Part shown: one piece after another, positions 29,534 to 39,389 of the stretch
Layout: each line of letters begins with the position of its first letter
How positions within the stretch are numbered: the stretch's first letter is position 1
The notes under the pieces: model-generated
The model's input: only the letters and a program-made list of their open reading frames with translations
Database searches by the model: none
Told to the model about the DNA's origin: nothing
Source of the DNA: an uncultured Pelagibacteraceae bacterium
GTDB taxonomy: Bacteria; Pseudomonadota; Alphaproteobacteria; Pelagibacterales; Pelagibacteraceae
Direction: 5' to 3'
Assembly (NCBI GenBank): GCA_902633185.1
Contig: CACPFN010000001.1
Coordinates: 62,001-126,000, forward strand
DNA length: 64,000 nucleotides
Translations under genes and position numbers: made by a program

Positions 29534-31684
29534 TTATTTGCCTATAGATATTAAGGTTAAGTCGTCACTTAGCTTTTTATCGCCAGCAGTATTAATTACC
29601 GTATTTGATATATCTGATAATTGTTTGCTAGAGTCTGTATTAAAATTCTGCTCTATTATTTTTAATGATCCATCTATTCCTAATTCTTCACCTGAACTAT
29701 TTAAACTTTCAGATAAACCATCAGTGAACGCATAAAATCTGTTTTTTTCTAGCTTAACTTTGTGAGTTATATAGACCGATTTATCCTTTTGAAGTATTAC
29801 GCCCATAGGTGGTGAATTACTCTCAAATTGTTCATAACTTCCGGATGATGATCTAATTATAGCTGGCTGATGACCTCCATTTACCCATCTTAATTCATCA
29901 GTCCTCATATTATATTCTCCCAATATACTAGTAACAAACATTCCTCCAGTTTTAGTTAAAAATAGGTCATTATTCATATGAAACATCATTTCATCTGGAT
30001 CTACTTGATCTCTAGACATAATCTCAAATAAAGTTGATGCTTTTGCCATCACCATTCCAGCATGAATTCCTTTGCCAGCGACATCTGCGATTATAAAATA
30101 AACACTGTCATTATGAGGATAAAAACTAAAGAAATCTCCTGAAACTTCTCTGGCTGCAATATTAATTCCATGCACTGGGTAATTTTCTAAATTTCTTTTT
30201 GGTAAAAAGTTTTCTTGAACTTTTACTGCAAGTTTTACTTCATTTGAAATTCTGTCTCTCCATACTTTCCTTTCGGCTTCACTGGTTTCTAGTTTGTTCA
30301 TCAATCTATTATAATAAAGACCGATTACACCCCCAGCGGTAAATGGATCTTGAGGACCTCTAATTGTTAAATCGCCAGACTCAGATTGTTTTTCTAAAAT
30401 TGTAATTAAATCATGTTCTACAGAAGTTGCATTGTGTTCTGCAATATTAAGCCCTAGCTCTTCATGCAGTGGGCTTACTCTCAATGGATAAAAGTAATTT
30501 AAAATTTTTAATAAAATATATGAACCAAAAAATGAAAATACACCAATTGAAACAATTCCAATAAATTGTACTTTAATTTGTTCTAGTCTGGATAGTCCTG
30601 TTCCTAAAATTTCAAGGTCACTAAATAAACCTACAGCAATAGTACCCCAAACCCCTGCTGCCAAATGGACAGGCACGGCACCAACAACATCATCTATTTC
30701 AAATTTATTTAAAAATTCATTTACAAAAATTGCAACTACCGCTCCAATAATTCCAACGAATATTGAAGTCACTGATGTCATAGAATTACATCCAGCTGTG
30801 ATTGCAACTAATCCTGCAAGTGGTCCAAGAATTACATAATAAGGATCTGGTTTTTTAAATAATGCAAATGAAATTCCAAGACCCGTCAGTAATCCAAAAG
30901 AAGCAGCTAGAAATGTATTTATTAAAATTAGAGGAACTGCTTCATCCATTGCACCATTACTTCCACCATTAAAACCAAACCATCCAAACCATAAAATTAA
31001 AGTTCCCAAAACTGCTAGAGGGAAACTTGAGCCTGTAAATTTTCCTTTATTTGCATCTGAATATTTTCCTATTCTCGGACCTAAAATTAAAACAGCTGAT
31101 AAAGCAATCCAACCACCTACAGAATGAACTATTGTGCTTCCAGCAAAATCAACAAATCCAATATCTGTCAACCATCCGGTTGTTTTAACTTGTCCAGTTA
31201 CTGCAAGTAATTGTCTTGTAGCATCAATATTATTTAAATAACTAGATGACCATGCCCAATGACCAACAATTGGATATATAATTCCAGTAGCTATAATTGT
31301 AATTATTAAATATCCATTAAATTTCATTCTTTCAGCAACAGCGCCTGACACAATTGTTGCTGCTGTTGCAACAAACATTGCTTGAAAAACAAAGTAAGTC
31401 ATGTATTCAGCCTGATCAGTTTTAAAAAAGAACAAATCAGTACCAAAATAACCATTATAACTTTTTCCAAACATCAAGCCGAAGCCAAATAGCCAAAAAA
31501 CTACAACTGCAAGACCAAAGTCAGCAGCATTTTTTAGAGCAACGTTAATACTGTTTTTATGTCTTGATAAGCCTGTCTCCATACACATAAAACCTGCTTG
31601 CATTATGAAAACTAATATTGCGCAGTCTATAACCCAAAGAGTATCTACAAATGATTTTACTGATTCCAAATCTATATTCTCCAT
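29534..31684 (-). CDS. Ammonium transporter (Amt) fused to C-terminal SpoIIE/PP2C-type serine phosphatase
   Basis: Amt domain with both pore His ('DFAGSTIVHSVGGW', 'DDVVGAVPVHLAAGVWGT'); PP2C acids in 'EVSGDFF', 'IIADVAGKGIHAGMVMA', 'FTDGLSES', 'SDDLTLISI'. One open 716-aa frame. Confidence 0.93.
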   Translation of the reverse strand: MENIDLESVKSFVDTLWVIDCAILVFIMQAGFMCMETGLSRHKNSINVALKNAADFGLAVVVFWLFGFGLMFGKSYNGYFGTDLFFFKTDQAEYMTYFVFQAMFVATAATIVSGAVAERMKFNGYLIITIIATGIIYPIVGHWAWSSSYLNNIDATRQLLAVTGQVKTTGWLTDIGFVDFAGSTIVHSVGGWIALSAVLILGPRIGKYSDANKGKFTGSSFPLAVLGTLILWFGWFGFNGGSNGAMDEAVPLILINTFLAASFGLLTGLGISFALFKKPDPYYVILGPLAGLVAITAGCNSMTSVTSIFVGIIGAVVAIFVNEFLNKFEIDDVVGAVPVHLAAGVWGTIAVGLFSDLEILGTGLSRLEQIKVQFIGIVSIGVFSFFGSYILLKILNYFYPLRVSPLHEELGLNIAEHNATSVEHDLITILEKQSESGDLTIRGPQDPFTAGGVIGLYYNRLMNKLETSEAERKVWRDRISNEVKLAVKVQENFLPKRNLENYPVHGINIAAREVSGDFFSFYPHNDSVYFIIADVAGKGIHAGMVMAKASTLFEIMSRDQVDPDEMMFHMNNDLFLTKTGGMFVTSILGEYNMRTDELRWVNGGHQPAIIRSSSGSYEQFESNSPPMGVILQKDKSVYITHKVKLEKNRFYAFTDGLSESLNSSGEELGIDGSLKIIEQNFNTDSSKQLSDISNTVINTAGDKKLSDDLTLISIGK

Positions 31685-31749
31685 TATTTTCCTTTAGGTT
31701 ATTATTAATAGATAATTCATTATATAATTATGATGCTCAAAATAGGTTA

Positions 31750-31995
31750 TTACTCTTTTTTTTTCCAAATATAATAGAAAATATAGGGTGATACAGCTGG
31801 GACTATCCCAAACCAAAACCATTCATCCCATCTAAAGCTTTTATCTAGCATTGGACTTTTTAATCCATTCCACCATGTTAAATAACCAATTAAAATTATC
31901 CAGGCTAAGCTTAAAGTTAAGTAAATTTTAAAGTTTTTTGATAAACCTCCAGAAAAGATTACTTTTACTTTTTCTAAAATTTCTTGGTAATTCAT
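31750..31995 (-). CDS. Small two-TM membrane protein, unknown
   Basis: 81 aa with two hydrophobic segments, between the pilin and amt genes. Confidence 0.65.
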   Translation of the reverse strand: MNYQEILEKVKVIFSGGLSKNFKIYLTLSLAWIILIGYLTWWNGLKSPMLDKSFRWDEWFWFGIVPAVSPYIFYYIWKKKE

Positions 31996-32002
31996 GAAAT
32001 CT

Positions 32003-32416
32003 CTAACAATTACTTCTTACAAAAGTACCGATTGCCGTCATTGTTATTTCACAACTTCCACCAGTTTCTTTTGCAAAGACTTTAAAATTTGTTGCATCAT
32101 TAGCTATACAAAGTTCATATCCCATTTCTTGAGTAATACTATCCGTGCCACCCAATAAATTAGTTTCTATTGATGTTGAAGTCGAAGATGTTGGTGAGCA
32201 TGATGTGCCGGTGCTATTTCTATAATACATGCCATTATCGGAATAGTACTCTGTTTGGCCTAATGAGATTTGTTGCATAACATTCTCCGCAGACCTTTTT
32301 TTTGCAGAACTTACATAACCATTGTAGCTAACAATACCTACTGCAGCTATTATTCCTAAAATGGCAACAACCACCAAAAGCTCAATTAGGGTGAACCCTG
32401 AGCTTTTGGAAGTCAT
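32003..32416 (-). CDS. Type IV pilin
   Basis: Leader 'MTSKSSG|FTLIELLVVVAILGIIAAVGIVSYNGYV'; C-terminal Cys pair. Confidence 0.92.
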   Translation of the reverse strand: MTSKSSGFTLIELLVVVAILGIIAAVGIVSYNGYVSSAKKRSAENVMQQISLGQTEYYSDNGMYYRNSTGTSCSPTSSTSTSIETNLLGGTDSITQEMGYELCIANDATNFKVFAKETGGSCEITMTAIGTFVRSNC

Positions 32417-32438
32417 AAAATTTTATTCAGATTAAAAA

Positions 32439-32909
32439 TTACTCAACAGTGATTGTTTTTTCTAAAACATTCCCTGAAGTTGAACATTCCGAATCTACTG
32501 TAAAGCAAGTCTTCACATCTATTGAAGTTGTAGAAGCCGCATTTAGATTAACATATCCACCGGTTCCAGTTGAAGTACTACTTCTTACTGCCAAAGCACT
32601 TGTCGCGTATGGATTTTTAAAATCAGCAAAGGGTCCGTCAGTTGCTGTAGCTGCAGTAATAACTTTGGCTGCTGTCTTACCGCTGCAAGTTAATTTACCC
32701 CCCATAGCTGTACTTTCACCTAAATTACATTTTTGTAATTCTGCAGAAATATACTTTACTACGTTTGCATGAGTTGATTTAGCTGCCTGTTTTTTAGCTC
32801 CTGATGTGTAGCCTGAGTATGCTACAACGCCAACTGCTGCAAGAATACCGATAATTGCTACTACGACTAATAATTCTATAAGTGTGAAACCTTTATTATT
32901 TTTTTTCAT
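32439..32909 (-). CDS. Type IV pilin
   Basis: Leader 'MKKNNKG|FTLIELLVVVAIIGILAAVGVVAYSGYTSGAKKQAAKS'. Confidence 0.93.
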   Translation of the reverse strand: MKKNNKGFTLIELLVVVAIIGILAAVGVVAYSGYTSGAKKQAAKSTHANVVKYISAELQKCNLGESTAMGGKLTCSGKTAAKVITAATATDGPFADFKNPYATSALAVRSSTSTGTGGYVNLNAASTTSIDVKTCFTVDSECSTSGNVLEKTITVE

Positions 32910-33050
32910 AAGTTAAGATCCTATATTTTATAAAAATAAGTATATACATATAAATTATATCTTTTAAAAGGCAATATCTATACTGTAATAGTATTCAAAA
33001 TGGGTCATTTTTGTTGATTTAGCAAGGAAATTTAATAAATATTAATATTT

Positions 33051-33350
33051 ATGTCATATAAAGTTACAGAAGAGGGCAACATATCAACTGTTCACCTAGA
33101 TGGTGAAATAGATATGGACGTAACTGAAAAAGCAAAAGAGATAATAATGCCTTTAATTGAGGCGAAAAAAGAAGTTCATCTTAACTTAAAAGAAGTTCAA
33201 TACATGGACTCATCTGGAATATCAGTTTTAATTGAAAGTCACCAGAAAGCAACTGAGCTTGGAACAAAAGTTATTCTGAAAGAGATAAGTAAATCAGTTT
33301 TAAAAGTAATTATGATGGCAAAATTAGAACAAATTTTAAACTTGGACTAA
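33051..33350 (+). CDS. STAS-domain anti-sigma-factor antagonist (RsbV/SpoIIAA-like)
   Basis: 'VHLNLKEVQYMDSSGISVLIESHQKA' with the phospho-acceptor Ser motif. Confidence 0.93.
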   Translation: MSYKVTEEGNISTVHLDGEIDMDVTEKAKEIIMPLIEAKKEVHLNLKEVQYMDSSGISVLIESHQKATELGTKVILKEISKSVLKVIMMAKLEQILNLD

Positions 33351-33353
33351 GCA

Positions 33354-33785
33354 ATGAATGTAGCAATCAAATCTATAACAGAACAAAGGGATTTTGTTGT
33401 AAGTTCTTCGAGTTTGAAGCAGGTTAGATCATTCTCAAGAGAAGTATTTGAAAAAGTAAATATTGATCAAGATTTAAAAGACGAGTTAGTTTTAGCTATT
33501 GCAGAGGCTGCACAAAATATTGTTAAACATGCTTATCAAGGTGAAGATACTGAAGACAAAATGGAAATTAAAATTTCATTAGAAAAAGGACATCTTGAGA
33601 TTGGTTTTTTTGACAAAGGAAGACCCGTTGAAGAAAAAAATGTAAGACATAGAAAAATTGATGATATTAAACCAGGTGGATTAGGAACTTTTTTTATTCA
33701 ACAAATAATGGATGCAGTAGTTTTTAAAGAAGGTGAAAAACCTTGGATTAATCACTTAGTTCTTACAAAAAATTTAAATTCTTAA
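33354..33785 (+). CDS. HATPase_c anti-sigma-factor-type serine kinase (RsbW/SpoIIAB-like)
   Basis: N-box 'ELVLAIAEAAQNIVKHAYQ', 'IGFFDKGRPVEEKN', 'PGGLGTFFIQQIMD'; starts 3 nt after the STAS stop codon. Confidence 0.92.
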   Translation: MNVAIKSITEQRDFVVSSSSLKQVRSFSREVFEKVNIDQDLKDELVLAIAEAAQNIVKHAYQGEDTEDKMEIKISLEKGHLEIGFFDKGRPVEEKNVRHRKIDDIKPGGLGTFFIQQIMDAVVFKEGEKPWINHLVLTKNLNS

Positions 33786-35023
33786 CCACCGATAATCGCA
33801 CCAACATTAAAGATTGGTGAATACATGGCGATCATCAAGCCACCTATCATTGTACCCATAAATACAATCATGATCGGCTCAATTAAGCTAGACATATTGT
33901 CTACTGCAGTATCAAATTCTTCTTCATAGTAAGAAGATACTGAAGTAAACATTTCATCTAAATTTCCTGTTTGCTCACCAACAGAGATTAGCTGACTGAA
34001 GGTAGGTGGAAAAACCGGTTCTTTTAAAAATAATTTTGTAAGTGTGTCTCCTGAAAAAACTCCTTTTTTAACATTTTCTAATGCTTGAGTTACAACATCA
34101 TTATTACTTACTTGTTTAGCGATTTCTATACTTTCTAAAAGGTTTACCCCTGCTGCACTAAGATTACCCATTATTAATGCAATTCTAGCAATCAATGATT
34201 TTAAAATCATATCGCCAAAAACTGGCATTTTTAAAACTCGTTGGTGCCACTTGTATCTAATTGCAGGAATTTTAGTTGTGGTATATTTAAATACAACAAA
34301 ACCTATTATTGATACTATTCCAAGTGTTAGTCCACCAGCACCTCTCATAAAATTACTTGCATTCATTATGACAGCTGTTGGGGTAGGTAATGCAACACCC
34401 ATTCCCTCATACATTTCAGCAAATACTGGAACAACTTTAATTAACATGAAAACCATAACTGTTATTGCAACAGTAAACATAACTACTGGATAGGTTAATG
34501 CACTTTTAATTTTCTTTTTAACTTTTTCTCTTTTTTCTAATGAATCTACTAATTTTAAGAGGAAATCATCAAGTTTACCGCTGGCCTCTCCAGCTTTAAT
34601 CAAATTTATATAAATATTATCAAATATCTTTGGATATTTTTCAAAACATTTAGAAAGAGTTATACCACCTTCTAAACTTTTTCTAATATCTTCAATAATT
34701 TCTTTCATAGTAGGGTGTTCTATTTGGTCTCTAAGCATCGTTAAAACATTTAAAATTGGCAAACCTGCTTTTACCATTGTTGCAAATTGCTTAGAGAAAA
34801 GCATTACATCCGCTGGAGTGACTTTTTTTTTACCAAAAGAAAAGCCACTTTTTTTGCCCTTTTCTTTTTCGGCTTTTTTCTTTTTAACTTTGATTAAGTT
34901 TGTAATTATTATTTTTTGTTCTTTAAGTTTAAAAGAGGCTTCTTCTTGATTTATAGCCTCTATTTCACCTTCAATATATTTACCTGCAGATATTCCTTTA
35001 TAAGAAAAAGTTTCGGCTGACAT
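33782..35023 (-). CDS. pilC: Type IV pilus inner-membrane platform protein
   Basis: T2SF domains: 'FSKQFATMVKAGLPILNVLTML...' and 'FPPTFSQLISVGEQTGNLDEMF'. Confidence 0.95.
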   Translation of the reverse strand: MSAETFSYKGISAGKYIEGEIEAINQEEASFKLKEQKIIITNLIKVKKKKAEKEKGKKSGFSFGKKKVTPADVMLFSKQFATMVKAGLPILNVLTMLRDQIEHPTMKEIIEDIRKSLEGGITLSKCFEKYPKIFDNIYINLIKAGEASGKLDDFLLKLVDSLEKREKVKKKIKSALTYPVVMFTVAITVMVFMLIKVVPVFAEMYEGMGVALPTPTAVIMNASNFMRGAGGLTLGIVSIIGFVVFKYTTTKIPAIRYKWHQRVLKMPVFGDMILKSLIARIALIMGNLSAAGVNLLESIEIAKQVSNNDVVTQALENVKKGVFSGDTLTKLFLKEPVFPPTFSQLISVGEQTGNLDEMFTSVSSYYEEEFDTAVDNMSSLIEPIMIVFMGTMIGGLMIAMYSPIFNVGAIIGG

Positions 35024-35026
35024 TTG

Positions 35027-36775
35027 CTACTCCATAGAGAGAACTCTATCATACTCTCTAAAATTAAGATCACCTGTTAGAATTAATTCTCTTCCCATAT
35101 CTTGCATTGTCCTAAACCCTTCATTTGAAGCAATTTCTTTAAGCTCAGGGGTTGTTGCTTTTCTTAGGATTGCCTCTTTAATTGGTTTTGTAACATTTAA
35201 AATTTCATAAATACCCATTCTACCTTTATAGCCAGTATCTTTACATTTAGGACAGCCACTACCCTTTTGAACTTTTGCCCTTGAAGCCTGTTCAACTGTA
35301 AATCCCAAATCAGCTAAAGCCTTAGGTGTTATGTCTTCATCTGGCACTCTACACTCTGAGCAGGTTTTTCTTGCTAATCTTTGTGCCAAAACAAGTGAAA
35401 CGGCTGCACTGATCAAATAATCGGGTGTTCCCATGTTTTGTAACCTTGTAATGGTACTTGGTGCATCATTAGTGTGAAGTGTGCTAAATACCAAGTGACC
35501 TGTTAAGGCTGCTTTCAATCCAATATCAACTGTTTCTTTATCCCTCATCTCACCAACTAGAATTATTTCTGGGTCTTGTCTTAAAAAAGATCTCAGGGCA
35601 GTAGAAAAGTTAAAACCAATATCATCTTTAATTTGAACTTGTCCAACACCATCCAATTCATATTCGACAGGATCTTCTGCAGTTAAAATATTTAGGTGAG
35701 GTTTAGAAACTTCTTTTAGAATACTATAAAGTGTTGTTGTTTTACCTGATCCAGTAGGACCTGTTACAAGAACCAAACCTTGTGTTCCATGAATTGCTTT
35801 TCTTAAATTTTTTAGATCTGTTTCTTCAAAATTTAGTTGCTCTAAACTAATATCTCCAGCATCTTTATTAAGAACCCTCATTACTATTCTTTCATTAGTT
35901 GCTGTTGGTAAAATCGAAAGACGAAGATCAACTACTTTGCCATCAATTTTAAAAGGTATTGCTCCATCCTGAGGCAATCTTCTCTCAGCAATATCTAGCT
36001 TACCCATAATTTTAAATCTTGTAACTACAGCGCCATAATTTGAATGAAGAAATTTTTTGAAATGTTCTTGTTCTTGTAGAATTCCATCAAGTCTATATCT
36101 AACTCTTGAAGTAAATCTATATGGTTCAATATGAATATCAGATACTCCTGATTTAATTGCTTCTGCTACTACAGCTGTACTAAATTTTATAACCTCAGAT
36201 TCGTTTTCAATAGCTTCAATATCTTCCTCAGGTGGTTTTTCTAAAACTTCAGCTTGTTCATCAACATCGTAGTCAAATGTTTTTGTTTTTTCTGCATTTG
36301 TTTGTCTGATGTCAGATATAGTTCTTTCACCATCAGCTAAAAGTTTATCAACGAAACTGGAAATATCTGAAACTTTAGCTGCATGAAGCTCAATATCCAT
36401 TTTTGTTATAGTTCTCAAATTCCTCATCAAACTTAATTTGGAAATATCTGAGATTGCTATATGCAAAACTTTGCCTTCGATTTTGAAAGGCGCAATAAAA
36501 TTCATATTGATATAATTAGAAGGAAGCACCGCTTTTAGCTCGTCAGTTACCTCAACTTTTGATAAATCAATCACATCTAAAGATTGATCTTTAACGAGAA
36601 GATCTAAAATCTTTTCTTCATCAGTCAAGTTTAGTTCGAAGACAGCATCTAACTGAGATTTTTCACCATCCCCTGATATCTTTTTAATCTCAGCTAAATC
36701 TTTTCCAGAAATAATATCTTGGTCAATTAAGATATTAATCAAGTTTATTTCAGATTCTCTACTTATATTAATCAT
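35027..36775 (-). CDS. pilB: Type IV pilus extension ATPase
   Basis: 'VTGPTGSGKTTTLYSIL', 'TAEDPVEYELDGVGQVQIK', tetra-Cys 'CSEC...CPKC'. Confidence 0.95.
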   Translation of the reverse strand: MINISRESEINLINILIDQDIISGKDLAEIKKISGDGEKSQLDAVFELNLTDEEKILDLLVKDQSLDVIDLSKVEVTDELKAVLPSNYINMNFIAPFKIEGKVLHIAISDISKLSLMRNLRTITKMDIELHAAKVSDISSFVDKLLADGERTISDIRQTNAEKTKTFDYDVDEQAEVLEKPPEEDIEAIENESEVIKFSTAVVAEAIKSGVSDIHIEPYRFTSRVRYRLDGILQEQEHFKKFLHSNYGAVVTRFKIMGKLDIAERRLPQDGAIPFKIDGKVVDLRLSILPTATNERIVMRVLNKDAGDISLEQLNFEETDLKNLRKAIHGTQGLVLVTGPTGSGKTTTLYSILKEVSKPHLNILTAEDPVEYELDGVGQVQIKDDIGFNFSTALRSFLRQDPEIILVGEMRDKETVDIGLKAALTGHLVFSTLHTNDAPSTITRLQNMGTPDYLISAAVSLVLAQRLARKTCSECRVPDEDITPKALADLGFTVEQASRAKVQKGSGCPKCKDTGYKGRMGIYEILNVTKPIKEAILRKATTPELKEIASNEGFRTMQDMGRELILTGDLNFREYDRVLSME

Positions 36776-38325
36776 TATAAAATTCTTGGTGCAATAAATA
36801 CTAAAAGCTCATCTAGATTATCAGAGTTTGCTTTGCCTTTAAAGAGATTGCCTATCACAGGCATATTTCCTATTGCAGGAACTTGATTTTTGTTATTTGC
36901 AATCACATTTTTCTTAATACCACCAATTACAACTATATCTCCATCTGCAACTAGTAATTTAGTTACAATTTCCATTTTATTAATCGGAGGTTCGTCAGAT
37001 GAAGCTGTTCTATTTGGTGTATCGTTATTCACTTGAATAGTGAGTAGAACATTTCCATCACCAATGATACTCGGAGTTACTTCTAATTTTAAAGCCGCTT
37101 CTTTAAAAGAAGTTGATGTAGTCCCGTCAGATGTAGTTTGGTAAGGAATTTCCTCACCTTGAGTAACTGTTGCAACTTGATTATCTAAAGTGAATACCTT
37201 TGGATTTGAAATTGTTTTACCCATTCCCATGCTTTCCAATGCAGTAATCTCAGCTTTTAAAACTCCTGAACCTGTTCTTCTTAAAATACCTATTCCACTT
37301 GTTGCTCCAGTTACCGGGAAATTAGACAATGTATCTGAAACACTACCTAGTCCAGCACCATCTCCAGGAACAGTTCCAAGCTCACTTCCTGAACTTGTGC
37401 CCGCAACACCACCTGCAACATTTCCAGCTCTATTATAATATCCACCAAGTCTAGCGCCTAAAGCTCTTTCAAAATCTGAATTTGCTTCTACTATAAAAGC
37501 TTCAATTAAAACTTGTTTTGTTCTTATATCAATTTCTTTAATAACTTTATCTACAACATCTAAGTCTTTTTCTTTACCTCTTACTATAATTGATCTTGTT
37601 GTGACCTCTTCTGTTATTTGTATTGGAGTGTAAGAACTTTCTCCTGTAGTGGATGTAAACAATTCTTCAATTGTGGCTTTTGCTTGCTTTGGTGTTATAT
37701 AATATAGTCTAAATATCTCTGAATATATTGGTTCAACACTGTCCTCTAATTCAACTTTCTTTTTTACAGCTTGCGCCCTTTCAGATTTATAAGTTTCTTG
37801 AGCAGTTAAAGTTTCTGGTGAGTGTACTCTTATTAAATTACTTGCAACATCCACATCAGATGCATAATTTTTCATATCTAACAAAGCCTGAAAAGCTTTA
37901 TCCCATGGTACATCAATTAATTCTGCTGATATAGCCCCAGCTACTTCATCTCCAACTAAAACATTAATCTCTCCAATTTTACCCATTAATTTCATAGTTT
38001 CTTTATAATCTAAGTTCTTAAATTTAAGTGTTACTCTTTGTTTTAATAATGGGTAGTCGTCTGGAATAATTAAATAATTTCGTTGAGCTTCAGAAGATAT
38101 TTTTTTTCTTTTGCCTAATTTTTTTCCATCTCCTTCAATAGGTTTAGGTCCCATTTCAAGAGTTTTTGATATTTCTGATTGTCCTGATTTTACAACATCT
38201 TTATTTTTTATAAGGGGAACATTGTGTTTAAAAGGCTTGTCATATTTTTTCATATTTTGACATGCGTTAAGCACAAACAAAAATAAAACTAAACCAATAT
38301 ATGTAGATATTTTTTTAATAATCAT
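36775..38325 (-). CDS. pilQ: Type IV pilus secretin, lipoprotein-type, no recognisable AMIN domain
   Basis: Lipobox-like 'FVLNAC'; N0/N1 and secretin core 'VTQGEEIPYQT...LEVTPSIIGDGNVLLTIQVNND'. Confidence 0.9.
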   Translation of the reverse strand: MIIKKISTYIGLVLFLFVLNACQNMKKYDKPFKHNVPLIKNKDVVKSGQSEISKTLEMGPKPIEGDGKKLGKRKKISSEAQRNYLIIPDDYPLLKQRVTLKFKNLDYKETMKLMGKIGEINVLVGDEVAGAISAELIDVPWDKAFQALLDMKNYASDVDVASNLIRVHSPETLTAQETYKSERAQAVKKKVELEDSVEPIYSEIFRLYYITPKQAKATIEELFTSTTGESSYTPIQITEEVTTRSIIVRGKEKDLDVVDKVIKEIDIRTKQVLIEAFIVEANSDFERALGARLGGYYNRAGNVAGGVAGTSSGSELGTVPGDGAGLGSVSDTLSNFPVTGATSGIGILRRTGSGVLKAEITALESMGMGKTISNPKVFTLDNQVATVTQGEEIPYQTTSDGTTSTSFKEAALKLEVTPSIIGDGNVLLTIQVNNDTPNRTASSDEPPINKMEIVTKLLVADGDIVVIGGIKKNVIANNKNQVPAIGNMPVIGNLFKGKANSDNLDELLVFIAPRIL

Positions 38326-38764
38326 CTGCCTCTCTTAATTGATTATTAAAATCAATAATCATATATTTACCATCATCTTTTTTAAAGATAGCTTCTGTTA
38401 ATCTTAAATCAACTAATTGAATTGGCCCTAAATATTGACCAAGTGTAAGAGTTAAAACTTCTCCTCCAGAATTAACTAATGAAATATAACTATGATCTTT
38501 ACCTGAAATCAAACCTACTAATTTAAAATTATATAAGCTCAATTCATTTTCTTGCTCTTCTTCTGGTATATTTCCTGACATCGAGCTAGTTCCTTCATTG
38601 CCAGCAAATGGATCATTTAAAGGAACTTCGTCTTCTTCTTGTAATTCTTTAGCGATTTCTTTTGCAGCGTCTAATACTTCTTGTTTTTGATCATGATTAT
38701 CTGCAAAAGAAGTTTTTGATATTAAAAGAAATATTAATATGAATAATATTTTAGAAAAATTCAT
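38315..38764 (-). CDS. PilP-like pilus assembly protein
   Basis: Position between pilO and pilQ; 'LVGLISGKDHSYISLVNSGGEVLTLTLGQYLGPIQLVDL' PilP-like core. Confidence 0.7.
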   Translation of the reverse strand: MNFSKILFILIFLLISKTSFADNHDQKQEVLDAAKEIAKELQEEDEVPLNDPFAGNEGTSSMSGNIPEEEQENELSLYNFKLVGLISGKDHSYISLVNSGGEVLTLTLGQYLGPIQLVDLRLTEAIFKKDDGKYMIIDFNNQLREADDY

Positions 38765-39389
38765 TTGGTAACCCTACAATTGTTAATTCTCCAGTTGCAA
38801 CTATCGCTCCAGTTGAATCGTTTTGTACTACACTTATAGTCTCTTTGTCAAAATTTAACATTTTATTCTGTCTAGACACTGCTCTTTTAAACTTAATGTA
38901 ACCTAAGAAATTTCCCTTAATTTCATAATCTACTGGAATTTTGTAGTACGAGACCATTTCTTTTGTCAGATTATTTTCTGCTTGATCTGTGACCCCGCCT
39001 TTTAAAACTGGCTTTGGTTTTTTCTTTTCAATTTTAGAAATCACAAGACCATTTACTGCAGCGTATTTACTAAGGCTCTGATATAGATCTTCAACTTCAG
39101 CTTTTGAATGAAATAAAGTTGATGTTTTTTCAAAGTCAGGTTTCATTTTTTTAATTCTTGCTTTGAAAGTAATTATCTCATTTTCAAATTGTGCAATTTC
39201 ATTTTGCTTTAAAATTTTATCATTATATTTTGCTTTTCTTTCTTTAACCATCGGATTTAAAATGATGTAATAAATAATTAAAAATAATACGATTGCTCCA
39301 AAACCAGAGCCAAATTTAATTAAAGTTTTCTTTTCAACAGAAGCTAGCTTCTGTTTTAAATCATCCATTGTAATATTTTTTAAATCCAT
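38751..39389 (-). CDS. pilO: Type IV pilus assembly protein PilO
   Basis: One TM plus coiled-coil; 'IPVDYEIKGNFLGYIKFKRAVSRQNKMLNFDKETI'. Start set at MDLKN. Confidence 0.85.
   Translation of the reverse strand: MDLKNITMDDLKQKLASVEKKTLIKFGSGFGAIVLFLIIYYIILNPMVKERKAKYNDKILKQNEIAQFENEIITFKARIKKMKPDFEKTSTLFHSKAEVEDLYQSLSKYAAVNGLVISKIEKKKPKPVLKGGVTDQAENNLTKEMVSYYKIPVDYEIKGNFLGYIKFKRAVSRQNKMLNFDKETISVVQNDSTGAIVATGELTIVGLPNEFF

Noticed and set aside
32449-32772. Plus-strand 107-aa ORF
   Set aside because: Antisense to the second pilin gene; no independent support.
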